Position numbers and translations under genes: made by a program | The notes under the pieces: model-generated | Databases searched by the model: none | What the model saw: the letters and a program-made list of their open reading frames with translations, nothing else | What the model was told of the DNA's origin: nothing | In this document: positions 26,272 through 36,126 of the stretch, piece by piece | Layout of the letters: every line of letters begins with the position of its first letter | Numbering within the stretch: position 1 is the first letter of the stretch | Source: Euhalothece natronophila Z-M001 | GTDB taxonomy: Bacteria > Cyanobacteriota > Cyanobacteriia > Cyanobacteriales > Rubidibacteraceae | Direction: 5' to 3' | DNA: 64,000 nucleotides | NCBI RefSeq assembly: GCF_007904085.1 | Contig: NZ_CP042326.1 | Coordinates: 2,046,001-2,110,000, forward strand

Positions 26272-27207
26272 TCAAATTTAGAACGGCATTTTTTTAACGA
26301 CCCCAGTAGCTGGTTACAGAGTTTCTGGAAATTCTCTCGCCCTCATACCGTTATTGGGACAACTTTAAGTGTTTTTGCCTTATATTTTATCGCGATCGCG
26401 CTTAATCCTCTTCCCTTAAATGTGAATACAATTGTCCCCTTAATCACTGCTTGGTTAGCCTGTTTCAATGGCAATATTTATATTGTTGGCTTAAATCAAC
26501 TCCAAGATGTTTCCATTGATCAAATCAATAAGCCTAGTTTACCCGTAGCCTCAGGAGAGTTTTCCTACCGTCAAGGACAATGGATTGTTGGAACCACAGG
26601 TGTTTTAGCCCTTATTATTGCGTGGTTTTCTAACCCTTGGCTACTGTTTACCATTGGAGTAAGTTTAATCATTGGAACCGCTTACTCACTACCCCCAATT
26701 CGCCTAAAGCGATTTCCCTTCTTTGCTGCATTGTGTATCTTTACCGTTCGAGGGGTCATTGTTAATTTAGGCTTATTTTTGCACTTTCGTGAGAGTTTAA
26801 CCCAAGAACAGATAATTCCCCCTGCTATTTGGGCTTTAACCGTATTTATTTTAGTCTTTACGATCGCGATCGCGATTTTTAAAGATGTTCCCGACTTAGA
26901 AGGCGATAAAAAATATAACATTACCACCTTTACCTTACTACTAGGCAAATCTGCAATCTTCAATATCACACGAGGCATTATCAGCGTTTGCTATTTAGGA
27001 GTGATTCTTGCTTCCTTTCTTTGGCTACCAGATGTAAATCCTATCTTTGTAGGGATGACACATGGGGGATTATTACTTGTACTGTGGTGGCGTAGCCAGA
27101 AAGTTGATTTAGACAATAAAACCCTTATTGCTGAATTTTATCAATTTATCTGGAAATTATTTTATCTTGAATATTTACTATTTCCTGTCGCTTGTTTCTT
27201 AGCTTAA
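26260..27207 (+). CDS. Homogentisate phytyltransferase
   Basis: 315 residues, UbiA-family prenyltransferase with about eight transmembrane helices. The first Asp-rich motif is NQLQDVSIDQINKP and the second is KDVPDLEGDKKYNI, both typical of plant and cyanobacterial homogentisate prenyltransferases (VTE2). It joins homogentisate and phytyl diphosphate in the committed step to tocopherol. Its first codons, ATG ACC AAT, come from a tandem heptanucleotide repeat island. The downstream TPR gene starts 2 bases after its stop, so they are cotranscribed. Confidence 0.88.
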   Translation: MTNESNLERHFFNDPSSWLQSFWKFSRPHTVIGTTLSVFALYFIAIALNPLPLNVNTIVPLITAWLACFNGNIYIVGLNQLQDVSIDQINKPSLPVASGEFSYRQGQWIVGTTGVLALIIAWFSNPWLLFTIGVSLIIGTAYSLPPIRLKRFPFFAALCIFTVRGVIVNLGLFLHFRESLTQEQIIPPAIWALTVFILVFTIAIAIFKDVPDLEGDKKYNITTFTLLLGKSAIFNITRGIISVCYLGVILASFLWLPDVNPIFVGMTHGGLLLVLWWRSQKVDLDNKTLIAEFYQFIWKLFYLEYLLFPVACFLA

Positions 27208-27208
27208 A

Positions 27209-27781
27209 ATGTCAGAATTAAACTTAACCACTATAATTGCTCTTGTATCAGTTTTTGGGATTTTACTAGGCGTAGCTATCGTTTTAGGAAAAAGTTTCCT
27301 AAGATCTCGTCATTTTCAAAAAGCTCTTCAATTATATCAAGAAGAGAAATATCAAGAAGCAATCCCAATTTTTCAAAACATTATTGCTCGCCAAAAAAGT
27401 AATGATTTAGCTCAATTATTATTAGGAAAGTCTTTTGTGCAAAAAGGCAACTTAAAAGAAGCAATTTCCACCTTTGAAACTTTAATCGAAACTTCTCCTA
27501 AAAATGTTGATGGTTATATAGAATTAGGAAAAGTTTATATGGAACAAGGAAAAATTGATAGCGCGATCGCGCAGTTTCAAAAAGCAACCAAGATTAAACC
27601 CAATAAATTTGCAGAACCCCATCGCGTTTTAGGATTAGCTCTCAAGGAAAAAGGCAATGAAAAAGAGGCACTTAATGCCCTCAAAAAAGCTAAACAACTT
27701 TATTCTAATCAAAAATCTTACCCCATGGTCAAAACGATTGATGAGGAAATTGAAACCATCAGCACAGAAAATAAAAAGTAG
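27209..27781 (+). CDS. Membrane-anchored TPR protein
   Basis: 190 residues: one N-terminal transmembrane helix (about 8-28) followed by four to five TPR units from about 38 to 180, such as ALQLYQEEKYQEAIPIFQNI, AISTFETLIETSP and AIAQFQKATKIKPNKFAEP. It starts 2 bases after the phytyltransferase stop. The role is unknown; it may scaffold a membrane complex. HIP1 lies in the coding region. Confidence 0.8.
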   Translation: MSELNLTTIIALVSVFGILLGVAIVLGKSFLRSRHFQKALQLYQEEKYQEAIPIFQNIIARQKSNDLAQLLLGKSFVQKGNLKEAISTFETLIETSPKNVDGYIELGKVYMEQGKIDSAIAQFQKATKIKPNKFAEPHRVLGLALKEKGNEKEALNALKKAKQLYSNQKSYPMVKTIDEEIETISTENKK

Positions 27782-27897
27782 AATTACGCATGGTATAACT
27801 CCCCTATAGAAACCTCTCATCAAAATGAGTAAGGGTTTACCAAGTTTACTCTAAATTTCTATAGCAAACCAATCATAAATCATCAATTGAAAATTCT

Positions 27898-28116
27898 ATG
27901 GGTATTGAGTGGATTATCTTAGTTGCCAGTTTAATTATCTTATTTCTTGTAGTAAAAGCGATTTTACGAGTAGCCATTGTCACCTTAACTACTGCCTTTC
28001 AAATTTTAATCATTTTAATTATCCTCAGAGTATTCTTTCTCGTGATGCCTAAAGATGTAATCCAGCAAATTCAAGAATTACCGAATACTATTAGTAATTT
28101 GCTATTGCCATCATAA
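27898..28116 (+). CDS. Small hydrophobic membrane protein, 72 aa
   Basis: Two predicted transmembrane helices occupy about residues 4-22 and 28-50 (rich in Ile, Leu and Val), followed by a short polar end MPKDVIQQIQELPNTI. I do not recognise a family. It lies between the TPR gene and an RNA methyltransferase, all on the plus strand but with 116 bp before it. It is real by composition and clean start, but the function is unknown. Confidence 0.55.
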   Translation: MGIEWIILVASLIILFLVVKAILRVAIVTLTTAFQILIILIILRVFFLVMPKDVIQQIQELPNTISNLLLPS

Positions 28117-28149
28117 CTCCTTTTTTGGAAAATATTGTTATTTAGATGA

Positions 28150-29550
28150 ATGAACGATCCCATTAAACAACTTTTAGACCGTTATCATTCTTTTATTGAT
28201 AATGCCAAGGCATTTGAACATTTCATGGTGAAACCCACTCCCACTTGTTTAACGGTTAACCCCTTGAAAACCACATCAAATGCAGTTGCCGAATTTTTAC
28301 AGAAACAAAATCTCTCCTTTCAACCAGTATCTTGGTATCCTAATAGCTTTCGCATAGAACAGTGGGAAAAACCAGGTTTAACCCTACCCTTTGTTACAGG
28401 CTGGTATAACCTACAAGAAGAAATTTCTCTCAGTGCAGTTCAGACACTAGATCCTCAGCCTCAGGAAAACATTTTAGACTTGTGCGCCGCCCCAGGGGGA
28501 AAAACCGTACAAATTGCCATGCGCTTAAAAGGAACGGGTAGCGTTATTGCTAATGAAATTCAATTTTCTCGACTATCTTCTTTACGAGCTATGCTAGACC
28601 GCATGGGGTTATCTAATGTTTTAACCACCAATTATGATGGTTGTACGATTCCCTTAAGATACCATTCCTTTGATCGCATTCTCGTTGATGCCCCCTGTTC
28701 TGCGGAAGGAGTGATGCGTAAAGCAAAAAGTACCCTCAAACCTAAAAATTTCAGCTATAGCTTAAAAATTGCCAAAAAACAGCGAAAACTCCTTGATCAC
28801 GCTTTAGATTTAGTTAAACCAGGAGGCATTATTGTTTATAGTACCTGTACCTTTGCCCCAGAAGAAAATGAAGCAGTTATTGATGCTGTATTAAACAACC
28901 GGGGAGAATTAGAATCAGCAAAAATTTCTAACCTAAAAGGAATGCCAGGGTTGCGTCACTGGGAAGGAAAACAGTTTCGTCAAGATTTAGGACACGCCCA
29001 ACGCTATCTCCCTCATTTTAATAATACAGGCGGTTTTTTTGTGGCGCGGATTCGACGTAGTCATGCTGACTTAAAGCAGAGAACCTCATCTCAAGAAAAT
29101 ACTCAAGCAACCCTACTACAACCCTTACCAAATAATTCTCCTCTCAACTGGTTTACCAATTATTTTGGTATTGATGCGAAAGTTCTCTCTGCCTACCAAC
29201 TATGGATAAAAGGAAAAGATAAAATTTGGTTGGGAGAAAAGCAATGTCAACCCCCATCACAAATTCTGATTCAAACCTTGGGAATGCCGTTGATAAGAAC
29301 GACTTATAAACCCACCACTGCCGCCTTGCAACGATTTGGTTCTGAGATTACTTGTAATGTCATTGAATTAGAAGATTGGGAAAAGCTACAGTGTTTTTTA
29401 CAAGGAAAATCCCAACCCTTAACTAACTCTACTTCAGCATCAGGTTATGTTCATGTCCGTTATGGTCAGTACGAACTAGGGTGTGGATTATATAAAAATG
29501 GGATGCTTCATTCTCAACTGCCAAAATTCTTAAGATTAAGCCTTAACTGA
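28150..29550 (+). CDS. RNA 5-methylcytosine methyltransferase, NOL1/NOP2/Sun family
   Basis: 466 residues. The SAM motif is ILDLCAAPGGKT. The two family cysteines are in DAPCSAEGVMRK (motif IV) and YSTCTFAPEENEAV (motif VI, the catalytic one). An extra C-terminal domain follows from about 300, as in RsmF-type 16S rRNA methyltransferases. The substrate is probably rRNA, but RsmF against RsmB cannot be settled; the absence of an N-terminal NusB domain argues against RsmB. Its last 8 bases overlap the end of the convergent kinase gene. Confidence 0.88.
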   Translation: MNDPIKQLLDRYHSFIDNAKAFEHFMVKPTPTCLTVNPLKTTSNAVAEFLQKQNLSFQPVSWYPNSFRIEQWEKPGLTLPFVTGWYNLQEEISLSAVQTLDPQPQENILDLCAAPGGKTVQIAMRLKGTGSVIANEIQFSRLSSLRAMLDRMGLSNVLTTNYDGCTIPLRYHSFDRILVDAPCSAEGVMRKAKSTLKPKNFSYSLKIAKKQRKLLDHALDLVKPGGIIVYSTCTFAPEENEAVIDAVLNNRGELESAKISNLKGMPGLRHWEGKQFRQDLGHAQRYLPHFNNTGGFFVARIRRSHADLKQRTSSQENTQATLLQPLPNNSPLNWFTNYFGIDAKVLSAYQLWIKGKDKIWLGEKQCQPPSQILIQTLGMPLIRTTYKPTTAALQRFGSEITCNVIELEDWEKLQCFLQGKSQPLTNSTSASGYVHVRYGQYELGCGLYKNGMLHSQLPKFLRLSLN

Positions 29551-30583
29551 GTAAACTGGGATCATCTAATAAAGTTTGTAATCCCAACTTCATTTCAGCA
29601 ATATTAGTGGTTGCTGTCCCAAATTGGCGAACAACAATACTAGCAGCGAGATTACCTAAAACCGTAGCTTCCCAAGGGGTTGCGCCAGCACATAAACTAA
29701 TCGTCAAAGCCGCCACAACTGTATCCCCAGCCCCCGTAACATCAAAAACATCGGTCCGATTAAAAGGAGGAATATGATGAGTCTCTCCACTGCGCGTAAA
29801 AAGACTCATTCCCTCTTCTCCTCTAGTGATCAAAATATACTCAGCTTTAGTTAATAGAAGTAAGTCTTCTCCTGCTTTTTGTAACAACTCTTCATTGCTA
29901 ATGCTATATCCCACAGCCTGTTCGGCTTCTGGAAGGTTCGGAGTAAAGAGAGTGGCTTGCTGATATCGAGCAAGATGACTTTGGGTATCAATAATGGTGC
30001 GAGGATGGGATAGGCTTGCTTCAATCACAGGGGAACTTAGTACCCCATCCCCATAGTCAGAACAAACCACTGCATTCACTTGGGGAGCATTTTTCTTGAC
30101 ATATTGAGCAAGTTGTGGTACAGAAAGAGGATCAGGAGTAGATTCAGATTTGCGATCAAGTCTTACAATTTGCTGAGTCACAGACTGACGGGCATGACCA
30201 GAGATACGACTTTTAGTCACAGTCGCGCGATCGCGCACCGCAATAATTCCTTCTGTATCAACGCCAGCCTCTTGAAAAATCTTGGTTAAGGCTTCTCCTT
30301 GGGGATCCTCTCCCACTAATCCTGCTACCTTAACCTGCGCCCCTAGTTTTGCTAAATTATAAACCGCATTGCCTCCACCTCCGGGAATTTGGACTGTTTC
30401 TTCATGGCGTAAAATTAAAACTGGCGCTTCTCTAGAAAGACGTTCTACCTCACCAGTAATGAATTCATCTAGAGCTAGATCGCCAACTACTAAAATTTTT
30501 GGCTCTTGAAAAGAGTCTAGAAGATGAAACAGCCGTTGCGAATTGGCTTCTAACTTTTGATAAAAAGAATTATTCTCACTCAT
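29543..30583 (-). CDS. PfkB-family kinase, HldE (RfaE) N-domain type
   Basis: 346 residues. Features are ILVVGDLALDEFITGEVERLS near the start, the GG motif QIPGGGGNAVYNLAKLGA and the PfkB signature DVTGAGDTVVAAL with catalytic Asp. This matches the kinase half of HldE, which phosphorylates D-glycero-D-manno-heptose 7-phosphate. The adenylyltransferase half is absent, so it is either a stand-alone HldA-like kinase or a related sugar kinase. It starts 9 bases after the GST gene stop and is probably cotranscribed with it. Confidence 0.8.
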   Translation of the reverse strand: MSENNSFYQKLEANSQRLFHLLDSFQEPKILVVGDLALDEFITGEVERLSREAPVLILRHEETVQIPGGGGNAVYNLAKLGAQVKVAGLVGEDPQGEALTKIFQEAGVDTEGIIAVRDRATVTKSRISGHARQSVTQQIVRLDRKSESTPDPLSVPQLAQYVKKNAPQVNAVVCSDYGDGVLSSPVIEASLSHPRTIIDTQSHLARYQQATLFTPNLPEAEQAVGYSISNEELLQKAGEDLLLLTKAEYILITRGEEGMSLFTRSGETHHIPPFNRTDVFDVTGAGDTVVAALTISLCAGATPWEATVLGNLAASIVVRQFGTATTNIAEMKLGLQTLLDDPSLLS

Positions 30584-30592
30584 AAATTAACA

Positions 30593-31264
30593 TCATTTTT
30601 CTAATCCGGGAGGGAGAGCTTCACCACACTGTTCATGAATTTCTGCCACTCGTTGAAACAGCCAAGGGTAATTATCTTTGTAATCGGGAATCAATGCAAG
30701 AGGGCTTAACAAAGCTGCTGCTGCGAGATCAGCAACTGAGAGAGAATCCCCTACTAAAAAAGGCTTTTCTTTCCAAGGTGAAAGCACCTCCATGGCATTT
30801 TCTAAGCGTTTTTTGGCTAATTCCACCGCAGCAGGAGTGATTCCATACTGACGACGAACAATGTTAATTACTAACTGACTAGAAAGACTAGGATTAACCG
30901 ATTTTCCCTCATTAGATCGCCAATGATAATAAACAAATCGAGTAGCCGTGCCAATGCTTTCATCTAGCCAGTCTTCCAATAACCAAGCATAACGGTTTTG
31001 CTCCCTTGCCGCTAAAGTATAACTTGGTTCAGGAAAATGAGATTCTAAATAATGAAAAATACGTGTAGAATCCCCAATACCACTCTTGACATTGTTAGGA
31101 GTTGGTAGTAAAACAGGTACTGTAGTAAGCCCTGTAATGGGTCTAACCTTTAAAATGTGGAGTCCTGGGGTTAAGTTGGCGACCTCGTAATTAATTTTTT
31201 TATAGCCTAAAGCAAGTCTTGCCTTACGACAATAATGAGAAGTACTGAATTGTAGTAGTAGCAT
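30593..31264 (-). CDS. Glutathione S-transferase family protein
   Basis: 223 residues with a thioredoxin-like N-domain (MLLLQFSTSHYCRKARLALG, one Cys at 12) and a helical C-domain containing FLVGDSLSVADLAAAALL, the N-capping motif of GSTs. The classical CPxC is replaced by STSHYC. An insertion TPNNVKSGIGDSTRIFHYLE contains the conserved Asp-Ser before helix 3. The substrate is unknown. It is upstream partner of the PfkB-type kinase gene. Confidence 0.82.
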   Translation of the reverse strand: MLLLQFSTSHYCRKARLALGYKKINYEVANLTPGLHILKVRPITGLTTVPVLLPTPNNVKSGIGDSTRIFHYLESHFPEPSYTLAAREQNRYAWLLEDWLDESIGTATRFVYYHWRSNEGKSVNPSLSSQLVINIVRRQYGITPAAVELAKKRLENAMEVLSPWKEKPFLVGDSLSVADLAAAALLSPLALIPDYKDNYPWLFQRVAEIHEQCGEALPPGLEK

Positions 31265-31347
31265 TTAGTTTTTTCTGGCATTCTTGTCAACAACGAGAAG
31301 TTCTAATGTTAGGATAAGAGCAATTTATACGTTTGGGTAAATTCATC

Positions 31348-31845
31348 ATGTTTGCTGTATCAGAGTCAGAAAAACCAGCTCCTGTTAAGTCTTCCCGGAC
31401 AACTCATCCTAGGGTAGATTCATCATCTCTTCCTCCCCAATGGAAATGTTATCGAAACACAAAAAAAAAGAAGGTTCCGTTATTTCTGCGGGCTTTACTA
31501 TTTCTTCAATATACCTCAGCATTATTAACTGTGGGAACCATTGGGGCAAGTTTAGTGGTCTATGGGCTATCTTATTATACCCAACAACAGTGGAATGAGA
31601 GCTATGAACAATTAATGACACTCCAGCGTCACGAACGCAATTTAACAGTTATTAATGAATCTCTTCAAGATCAAATTACTCGCGAGGGTAACCGTCAAAA
31701 TGATCAGTGGATCCCTTTAACCCCTGATAAAAATATTTATTTAGAACCAACACCTGCTGATAATCTTCCAGAAACATCTCAAGTTAATCGTGAACCAGAA
31801 GAAGCATCAGAAAGTCCCAGTACGGAGCGTCCTTTAGGCTACTAA
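31348..31845 (+). CDS. FtsL-like bitopic membrane protein upstream of ftsI
   Basis: About 165 residues from the ATG at 31348; a TTG at 31333 would add five. A basic cytoplasmic region ending KKKKVPLFL is followed by one transmembrane helix (about 50-75) and a periplasmic coiled-coil-like stretch (about 78-115, LMTLQRHERNLTVINESLQD). The tail is acidic and Pro-rich. Size, topology and the position one base before ftsI match FtsL, which is poorly conserved in sequence. The FtsL identity rests on topology and synteny only. Confidence 0.65.
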   Translation: MFAVSESEKPAPVKSSRTTHPRVDSSSLPPQWKCYRNTKKKKVPLFLRALLFLQYTSALLTVGTIGASLVVYGLSYYTQQQWNESYEQLMTLQRHERNLTVINESLQDQITREGNRQNDQWIPLTPDKNIYLEPTPADNLPETSQVNREPEEASESPSTERPLGY

Positions 31846-31846
31846 A

Positions 31847-33595
31847 ATGATTGAGAGAATAAGTCCTTATACGAAAAGGCTATTATTAGTTTGGCTCTTT
31901 CTGTTTCTTGTCTCCATTGCTTTAGGATGGAGAATTTATCATCTTCAATTCATTGAAGCAGAAAGACTACAAATACGAGCAAGAGGTCAACAACATTTAG
32001 CAATTAATCCTTATATTCCCCGTCGTTCAATTGTTGATGCTAAAGGGAAAGTCTTAGCAGCTGATCGTTTAGTTTATGAACTTTATGCCCATCCTGATGT
32101 ATTTAAGGAATCTGGTGAATCTTTTGACGATGTAACGAAACAACTAGAACCAGTGTTAGAGAATACGAGTCAGTCAGAGTTATTACAGCGCTTTCAACAG
32201 CAAGCCTCAGGAATTAAGCTAGCGGATAATTTAACAGAAGAATTAGCCACAGAAATTAAAAGTTGGGGTTGGGATGGGCTAGAGTTAGTCGAAAGTTATG
32301 CTCGTTATTATCCCTATGCAGAATTAGGTTCTAATGTAGTGGGATATGTGCAGCAAGATGATCATGAAGGCAAAACAGGAGTGGAATTTACTCAACAAGA
32401 ATTATTAACTCGTGTCGGTGAAAGTTTATCAGTGCAACGAACGGCGAGAGGACAGGTTTTACCAACCTCTTTCCCTGAAAATTCCCTCGGTTTTGATGAG
32501 AAAAAAGTCCAGCTAACCCTTGATCTTGATATTCAACGATTAAGCCACCAAGCCTTAAAAGAACAAATGCAGGAATTTAATGCTAAACGTGGCACGGTGG
32601 TGGTAATGGATGTAGAAACAGGAGAATTAGTTTCTTTAGTCACTGAACCCAGTTATAACCCAAATCGTTATTTTGAGCATGATTTGGAGGATATGAGAAA
32701 TTGGGCGGTAACTGATTTATATGAACCCGGATCTACGTTTAAGCCCATTAATGTCGCGATCGCGCTAGAAGCGGGAGCAGTTAATCCTAACACTATAATT
32801 TATGATGATGGCAGGATGGAGATAGGAGGATGGACAGTCCGCAACCATGATTATTTTAGTAATGGTGGTCATGGTAGAGTTGGGCTCGATGAAATTTTAC
32901 AAGTTTCTAGTAACGTGGGGATGATGAAAATTATTGAACGAATGTCTCCCCAGCATTATTATGACCAATTACAAAATTTAGGAATTGAGGAACCTGTTGG
33001 TATTGATTTAATGGGAGAAACCCCTGGTAGCTTAAAATCAGAGTTTGATTTTACTAATTACCCCATTGAACCGGCTGTCGCCTCTTTTGGCCAAGGCTTT
33101 TCCTTGACTCCTATTAAATTAGCACAATTAACAGGCGCGATCGCGAATGGGGGACGATTAGTGACTCCTCATGTGGTCAAAGGATTAGTGGATCAAGATG
33201 GCGCGATCATAGAACAAGATCCACGCCCAGAAAAACAAGTTTTCTCCCCCGAAACCAGTCAACAAGTCTTACAAATGATGGAAACGGTTGTGAGTGAAGG
33301 AAGTGGAAAAGCAGCCCACATTCCAGGTTATCGTTCTGCTGGAAAAACGGGAACGGCTCAAAAAGCAAATATGGGGACTTATAGTGGTAACGGCAGGATT
33401 ACCAGCTATGTGAGTATTTTTCCAGTGGAAACCCCTCGTTATGTGGTGTTAGCGGTAGTTGATGAACCGAGAGCCCCCCTCGCTTATGGCTCAACGGTAG
33501 CAGCTCCCATTGTCAGAGATGTTATGGAAGGGATTATTGCGATTGAAGGAATTCCCCCCAGCCATCCTGAAGAATTTGAGGAAGAGGACGATTAA
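31847..33595 (+). CDS. ftsI: Septal penicillin-binding protein (FtsI/PBP3-type transpeptidase)
   Basis: 582 residues: a signal anchor (about 12-30), a PBP dimerisation domain (55-205) and a transpeptidase domain (about 245-560). The active site is Ser296-x-x-Lys299 (YEPGSTFKP), the second motif is SSN in VSSNVGMMK and the third is KTGTAQ. This is a class B monofunctional PBP that crosslinks septal peptidoglycan. It is tightly linked to the FtsL-like gene upstream. The later CAP gene is 24 bp away. Confidence 0.93.
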   Translation: MIERISPYTKRLLLVWLFLFLVSIALGWRIYHLQFIEAERLQIRARGQQHLAINPYIPRRSIVDAKGKVLAADRLVYELYAHPDVFKESGESFDDVTKQLEPVLENTSQSELLQRFQQQASGIKLADNLTEELATEIKSWGWDGLELVESYARYYPYAELGSNVVGYVQQDDHEGKTGVEFTQQELLTRVGESLSVQRTARGQVLPTSFPENSLGFDEKKVQLTLDLDIQRLSHQALKEQMQEFNAKRGTVVVMDVETGELVSLVTEPSYNPNRYFEHDLEDMRNWAVTDLYEPGSTFKPINVAIALEAGAVNPNTIIYDDGRMEIGGWTVRNHDYFSNGGHGRVGLDEILQVSSNVGMMKIIERMSPQHYYDQLQNLGIEEPVGIDLMGETPGSLKSEFDFTNYPIEPAVASFGQGFSLTPIKLAQLTGAIANGGRLVTPHVVKGLVDQDGAIIEQDPRPEKQVFSPETSQQVLQMMETVVSEGSGKAAHIPGYRSAGKTGTAQKANMGTYSGNGRITSYVSIFPVETPRYVVLAVVDEPRAPLAYGSTVAAPIVRDVMEGIIAIEGIPPSHPEEFEEEDD

Positions 33596-33619
33596 AAATG
33601 GAGATAGATAGTATTGAAC

Positions 33620-34210
33620 ATGAGAAGACAGCGTAATCGCGCTAAAAAGAAAAAAGGGAATTTATTACAGTTAATTTTTCCTGTTCTGTTAGTGTTAACT
33701 ATCTTCATTACTGTTCGCAATCATCAAGAATCTGATGATGAGATCAACTGGGAAAATATTGAGCCCATCCCTCGTGAAAGAGAAGCCTCTTTGTCTTTAA
33801 CAGAAATTCGGGAAAAAGCATTACATTTAGCAAATCGCGATCGCGCTAATCATGGGCTTTCTACCCTTAAAGAGCATCCCGAATTATCGCAAGCTGCCCA
33901 AGACTACGCCGAAGAATTACTAGCAAGGGATTTTTATGATCATGTTACTCCAGAAGGGCAAACCCCTAAAGATCGTGTGGAACACATCAGTGGAATGAGA
34001 GGAGTGGGAGAGAACCTAGTGCAACAAAAAGGAAACTTCCGAGTAGAAGTTAATGAAGATCTGCTAAATAAATTCCAACAGGGGTGGATGGATAGCCCTG
34101 GGCATCGCGAGAACCTTCTTCAATCGAACTTCACTTATTTTGGTTACGGGCTTGCTTATGATGATGAAAAAGGAGAATTGTATGCCGTACAGAAATTTTT
34201 GATCAAGTAA
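33620..34210 (+). CDS. CAP/SCP-domain protein
   Basis: About 196 residues from ATG 33620 (a TTG at 33614 also lies in frame). A highly basic start (RRQRNRAKKKKGN) and one transmembrane helix lead to a CAP domain from about 65. The putative metal/active residues are in YDHVTPEGQTPKDR, GVGENL and SPGHRENLL. Bacterial CAP proteins are secreted or membrane-anchored and have no single known activity. The location after ftsI suggests an envelope role. Confidence 0.82.
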   Translation: MRRQRNRAKKKKGNLLQLIFPVLLVLTIFITVRNHQESDDEINWENIEPIPREREASLSLTEIREKALHLANRDRANHGLSTLKEHPELSQAAQDYAEELLARDFYDHVTPEGQTPKDRVEHISGMRGVGENLVQQKGNFRVEVNEDLLNKFQQGWMDSPGHRENLLQSNFTYFGYGLAYDDEKGELYAVQKFLIK

Positions 34211-34295
34211 AACCGAAAGCTCAGATTACCCTGTTCCTACGGATAATGATCACAAAATTTTACAGAAAAGGACAAATGCTTACTCACATCTGCCA

Positions 34296-35645
34296 TCATT
34301 TTGGGAGCAAGTGCTGTTCTACAAAATTGGTATAAACATCTCCCTCTAAAAAAGCAGGGGTTTCTAGAATCTTCTGATGAAAACTAATAGTCGTCGTTAC
34401 CCCTGTCACAGCACATTCTCTTAATGCTCGTTTCATACGCTTAATTGCCGCTTCTCGGGTGGGTGCCCAAACAATTAACTTTCCAATAAGGGAATCATAA
34501 TAAGGGGGAATTTCATAGTCTGTATAAACATGAGAGTCCATTCTTACCCCAGGTCCTCCTGGTGGGAGATAACCACTGATGCGACCGGGTTGAGGACGAA
34601 ACTCGTGTGCTGGATCTTCCGCATTAATCCGACATTCAATGGCGTGCCCTCTGATATCTACATCTTTTTGTCGCAGACTCAAGGGTTCTCCTTGGGCAAT
34701 ACGAATTTGCTCGGCAATTAAATCTAATCCTGTTACCATCTCTGTAACCGGATGTTCTACTTGGATGCGTGTGTTCATTTCCATAAAGTAAAAATCACCA
34801 TGAGCATCTAAAAGAAATTCCACCGTCCCTGCACCAACATAATTGATAGACTGGGCTGCTTTAATGGCAGCTTTTCCCATTTTTTGTCGCAAGTGAGGAT
34901 CTAAAGCAGGACTTGGCGACTCTTCTAGGAGTTTCTGATGACGACGTTGGATGGAACAATCTCTTTCCCCTAAATGAATCACATTACCATAACTATCAGC
35001 GAGGATTTGAAACTCAATATGACGAGGACGCTCAATAAATTTTTCCAAATAAACGCCACTATTACCAAACGCAGCTTCTGATTCTCCTTTTGCTGCTTGA
35101 AAAAGTTTACTCAGTTCTCTCTCACTATGCACCAGACGCATTCCTCGCCCGCCGCCTCCTGCAGTTGCTTTTAACATTACAGGATAGCCAATATTTCGTG
35201 CTACGCGATAGGCAGCTTGATCATCAGCGAGTAAGCCATCACTCCCCGGAACAACTGGAACTCCTGCTTTTTGCATTGTCTCTTTTGCGGTTGATTTGTC
35301 TCCCATGGAGCGAATCGCCTCTGGCGTTGGCCCAATAAAGTGAATTTTATGATCAGCGCAAATTTCAGCAAAACGGGCATTCTCCGCTAAAAAGCCATAC
35401 CCAGGATGAATAGCTGTAGCATTACGAGTCAGAGCAGCTGCTATCAGATTGGGAATATTGAGATAACTTTTACTTGCAGGGGGTTCGCCAATGCAAACAC
35501 TTTCATCAGCAAGTTGCACATGAAGCGCATTCCGATCAATCGTGGAATGTACCGCAACGGTAGGAATCCCAAGTTCTTCACAACTGTGTAAAATTCGCAG
35601 GGCAATTTCCCCACGATTAGCAATTAAAATTTTGGAAAAAGACAT
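34296..35645 (-). CDS. accC: Acetyl-CoA carboxylase biotin carboxylase subunit
   Basis: 449 residues. It carboxylates the biotin of BCCP using ATP and bicarbonate in the first step of fatty-acid synthesis. Visible family marks are [13 protein letters not shown] at the start, the ATP-grasp glycine loop [25 protein letters not shown], the metal-binding [14 protein letters not shown] and the Arg in RIQVEHP. The length is standard. The start lies just below a heptanucleotide repeat array that forms its upstream region. Confidence 0.96.
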   Translation of the reverse strand: MSFSKILIANRGEIALRILHSCEELGIPTVAVHSTIDRNALHVQLADESVCIGEPPASKSYLNIPNLIAAALTRNATAIHPGYGFLAENARFAEICADHKIHFIGPTPEAIRSMGDKSTAKETMQKAGVPVVPGSDGLLADDQAAYRVARNIGYPVMLKATAGGGGRGMRLVHSERELSKLFQAAKGESEAAFGNSGVYLEKFIERPRHIEFQILADSYGNVIHLGERDCSIQRRHQKLLEESPSPALDPHLRQKMGKAAIKAAQSINYVGAGTVEFLLDAHGDFYFMEMNTRIQVEHPVTEMVTGLDLIAEQIRIAQGEPLSLRQKDVDIRGHAIECRINAEDPAHEFRPQPGRISGYLPPGGPGVRMDSHVYTDYEIPPYYDSLIGKLIVWAPTREAAIKRMKRALRECAVTGVTTTISFHQKILETPAFLEGDVYTNFVEQHLLPK

Positions 35646-35653
35646 TTGTATGA

Positions 35654-35702
35654 GTCATTAGTCATTAGTCATTGGTCATTGGTCATTGGTTATCGGTTAT
35701 TA
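35654..35702 (-). repeat. Heptanucleotide tandem array upstream of accC
   Basis: Read on the minus strand there are seven heptads: TAATAAC, CGATAAC, CAATGAC three times, TAATGAC twice. The accC ATG at 35645 follows 9 bases later. They are the same unit type as the arrays near 26.2 and 51.4 kb, matching the class called short tandemly repeated repetitive (STRR) sequences in cyanobacteria. Confidence 0.85.
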
Positions 35703-35744
35703 AAACAAACAACCAATAACTAATTATTAATTCGTTATTATAAA

Positions 35745-36110
35745 TTATTCCTGATAAATTGTTTCATCCTCTTCTCGCCAAGCAGGATCGACCATGCAAA
35801 CAAAAACTAACGGTTCGTTTCCACAATTATGAACATATTGACGAGCATTAGGAGGAATATAAACGGCATCTCCTGGTTCAATAATTTCTGTTTCGTTATC
35901 AATGTGCATTTCTCCTTTCCCTTGAATAATATAATAAACTTCTGAGGTAGTAAGGGAATGGGGAATGGAAGTTTGACCGACAGGAACAATGGCATGAGCA
36001 AGACTATAACGCAGGGCTAGAGGTTGCTTATCAGGATGTAATAGTTCCCTTAGGATGGTGCCATCTCCAGCAGTAAATTCTTCACATTCTTGCAACTTTC
36101 TCACTAACAT
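35745..36110 (-). CDS. Small single-domain cupin protein
   Basis: 121 residues, a single conserved beta-barrel of the cupin_2 type. Motif 1 is SLTTSEVYYIIQGKGEMHID and motif 2 is PGDAVYIPPNARQYVHNCGN. Metal ligands in motif 1 are reduced (no HxH), while one His (YVHN) remains in motif 2. Enzyme activity is therefore uncertain and a binding or regulatory role is possible. It is 17 bp from the next minus-strand gene. Confidence 0.85.
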   Translation of the reverse strand: MLVRKLQECEEFTAGDGTILRELLHPDKQPLALRYSLAHAIVPVGQTSIPHSLTTSEVYYIIQGKGEMHIDNETEIIEPGDAVYIPPNARQYVHNCGNEPLVFVCMVDPAWREEDETIYQE

Positions 36111-36126
36111 AGTTTATTTTGTTTAG

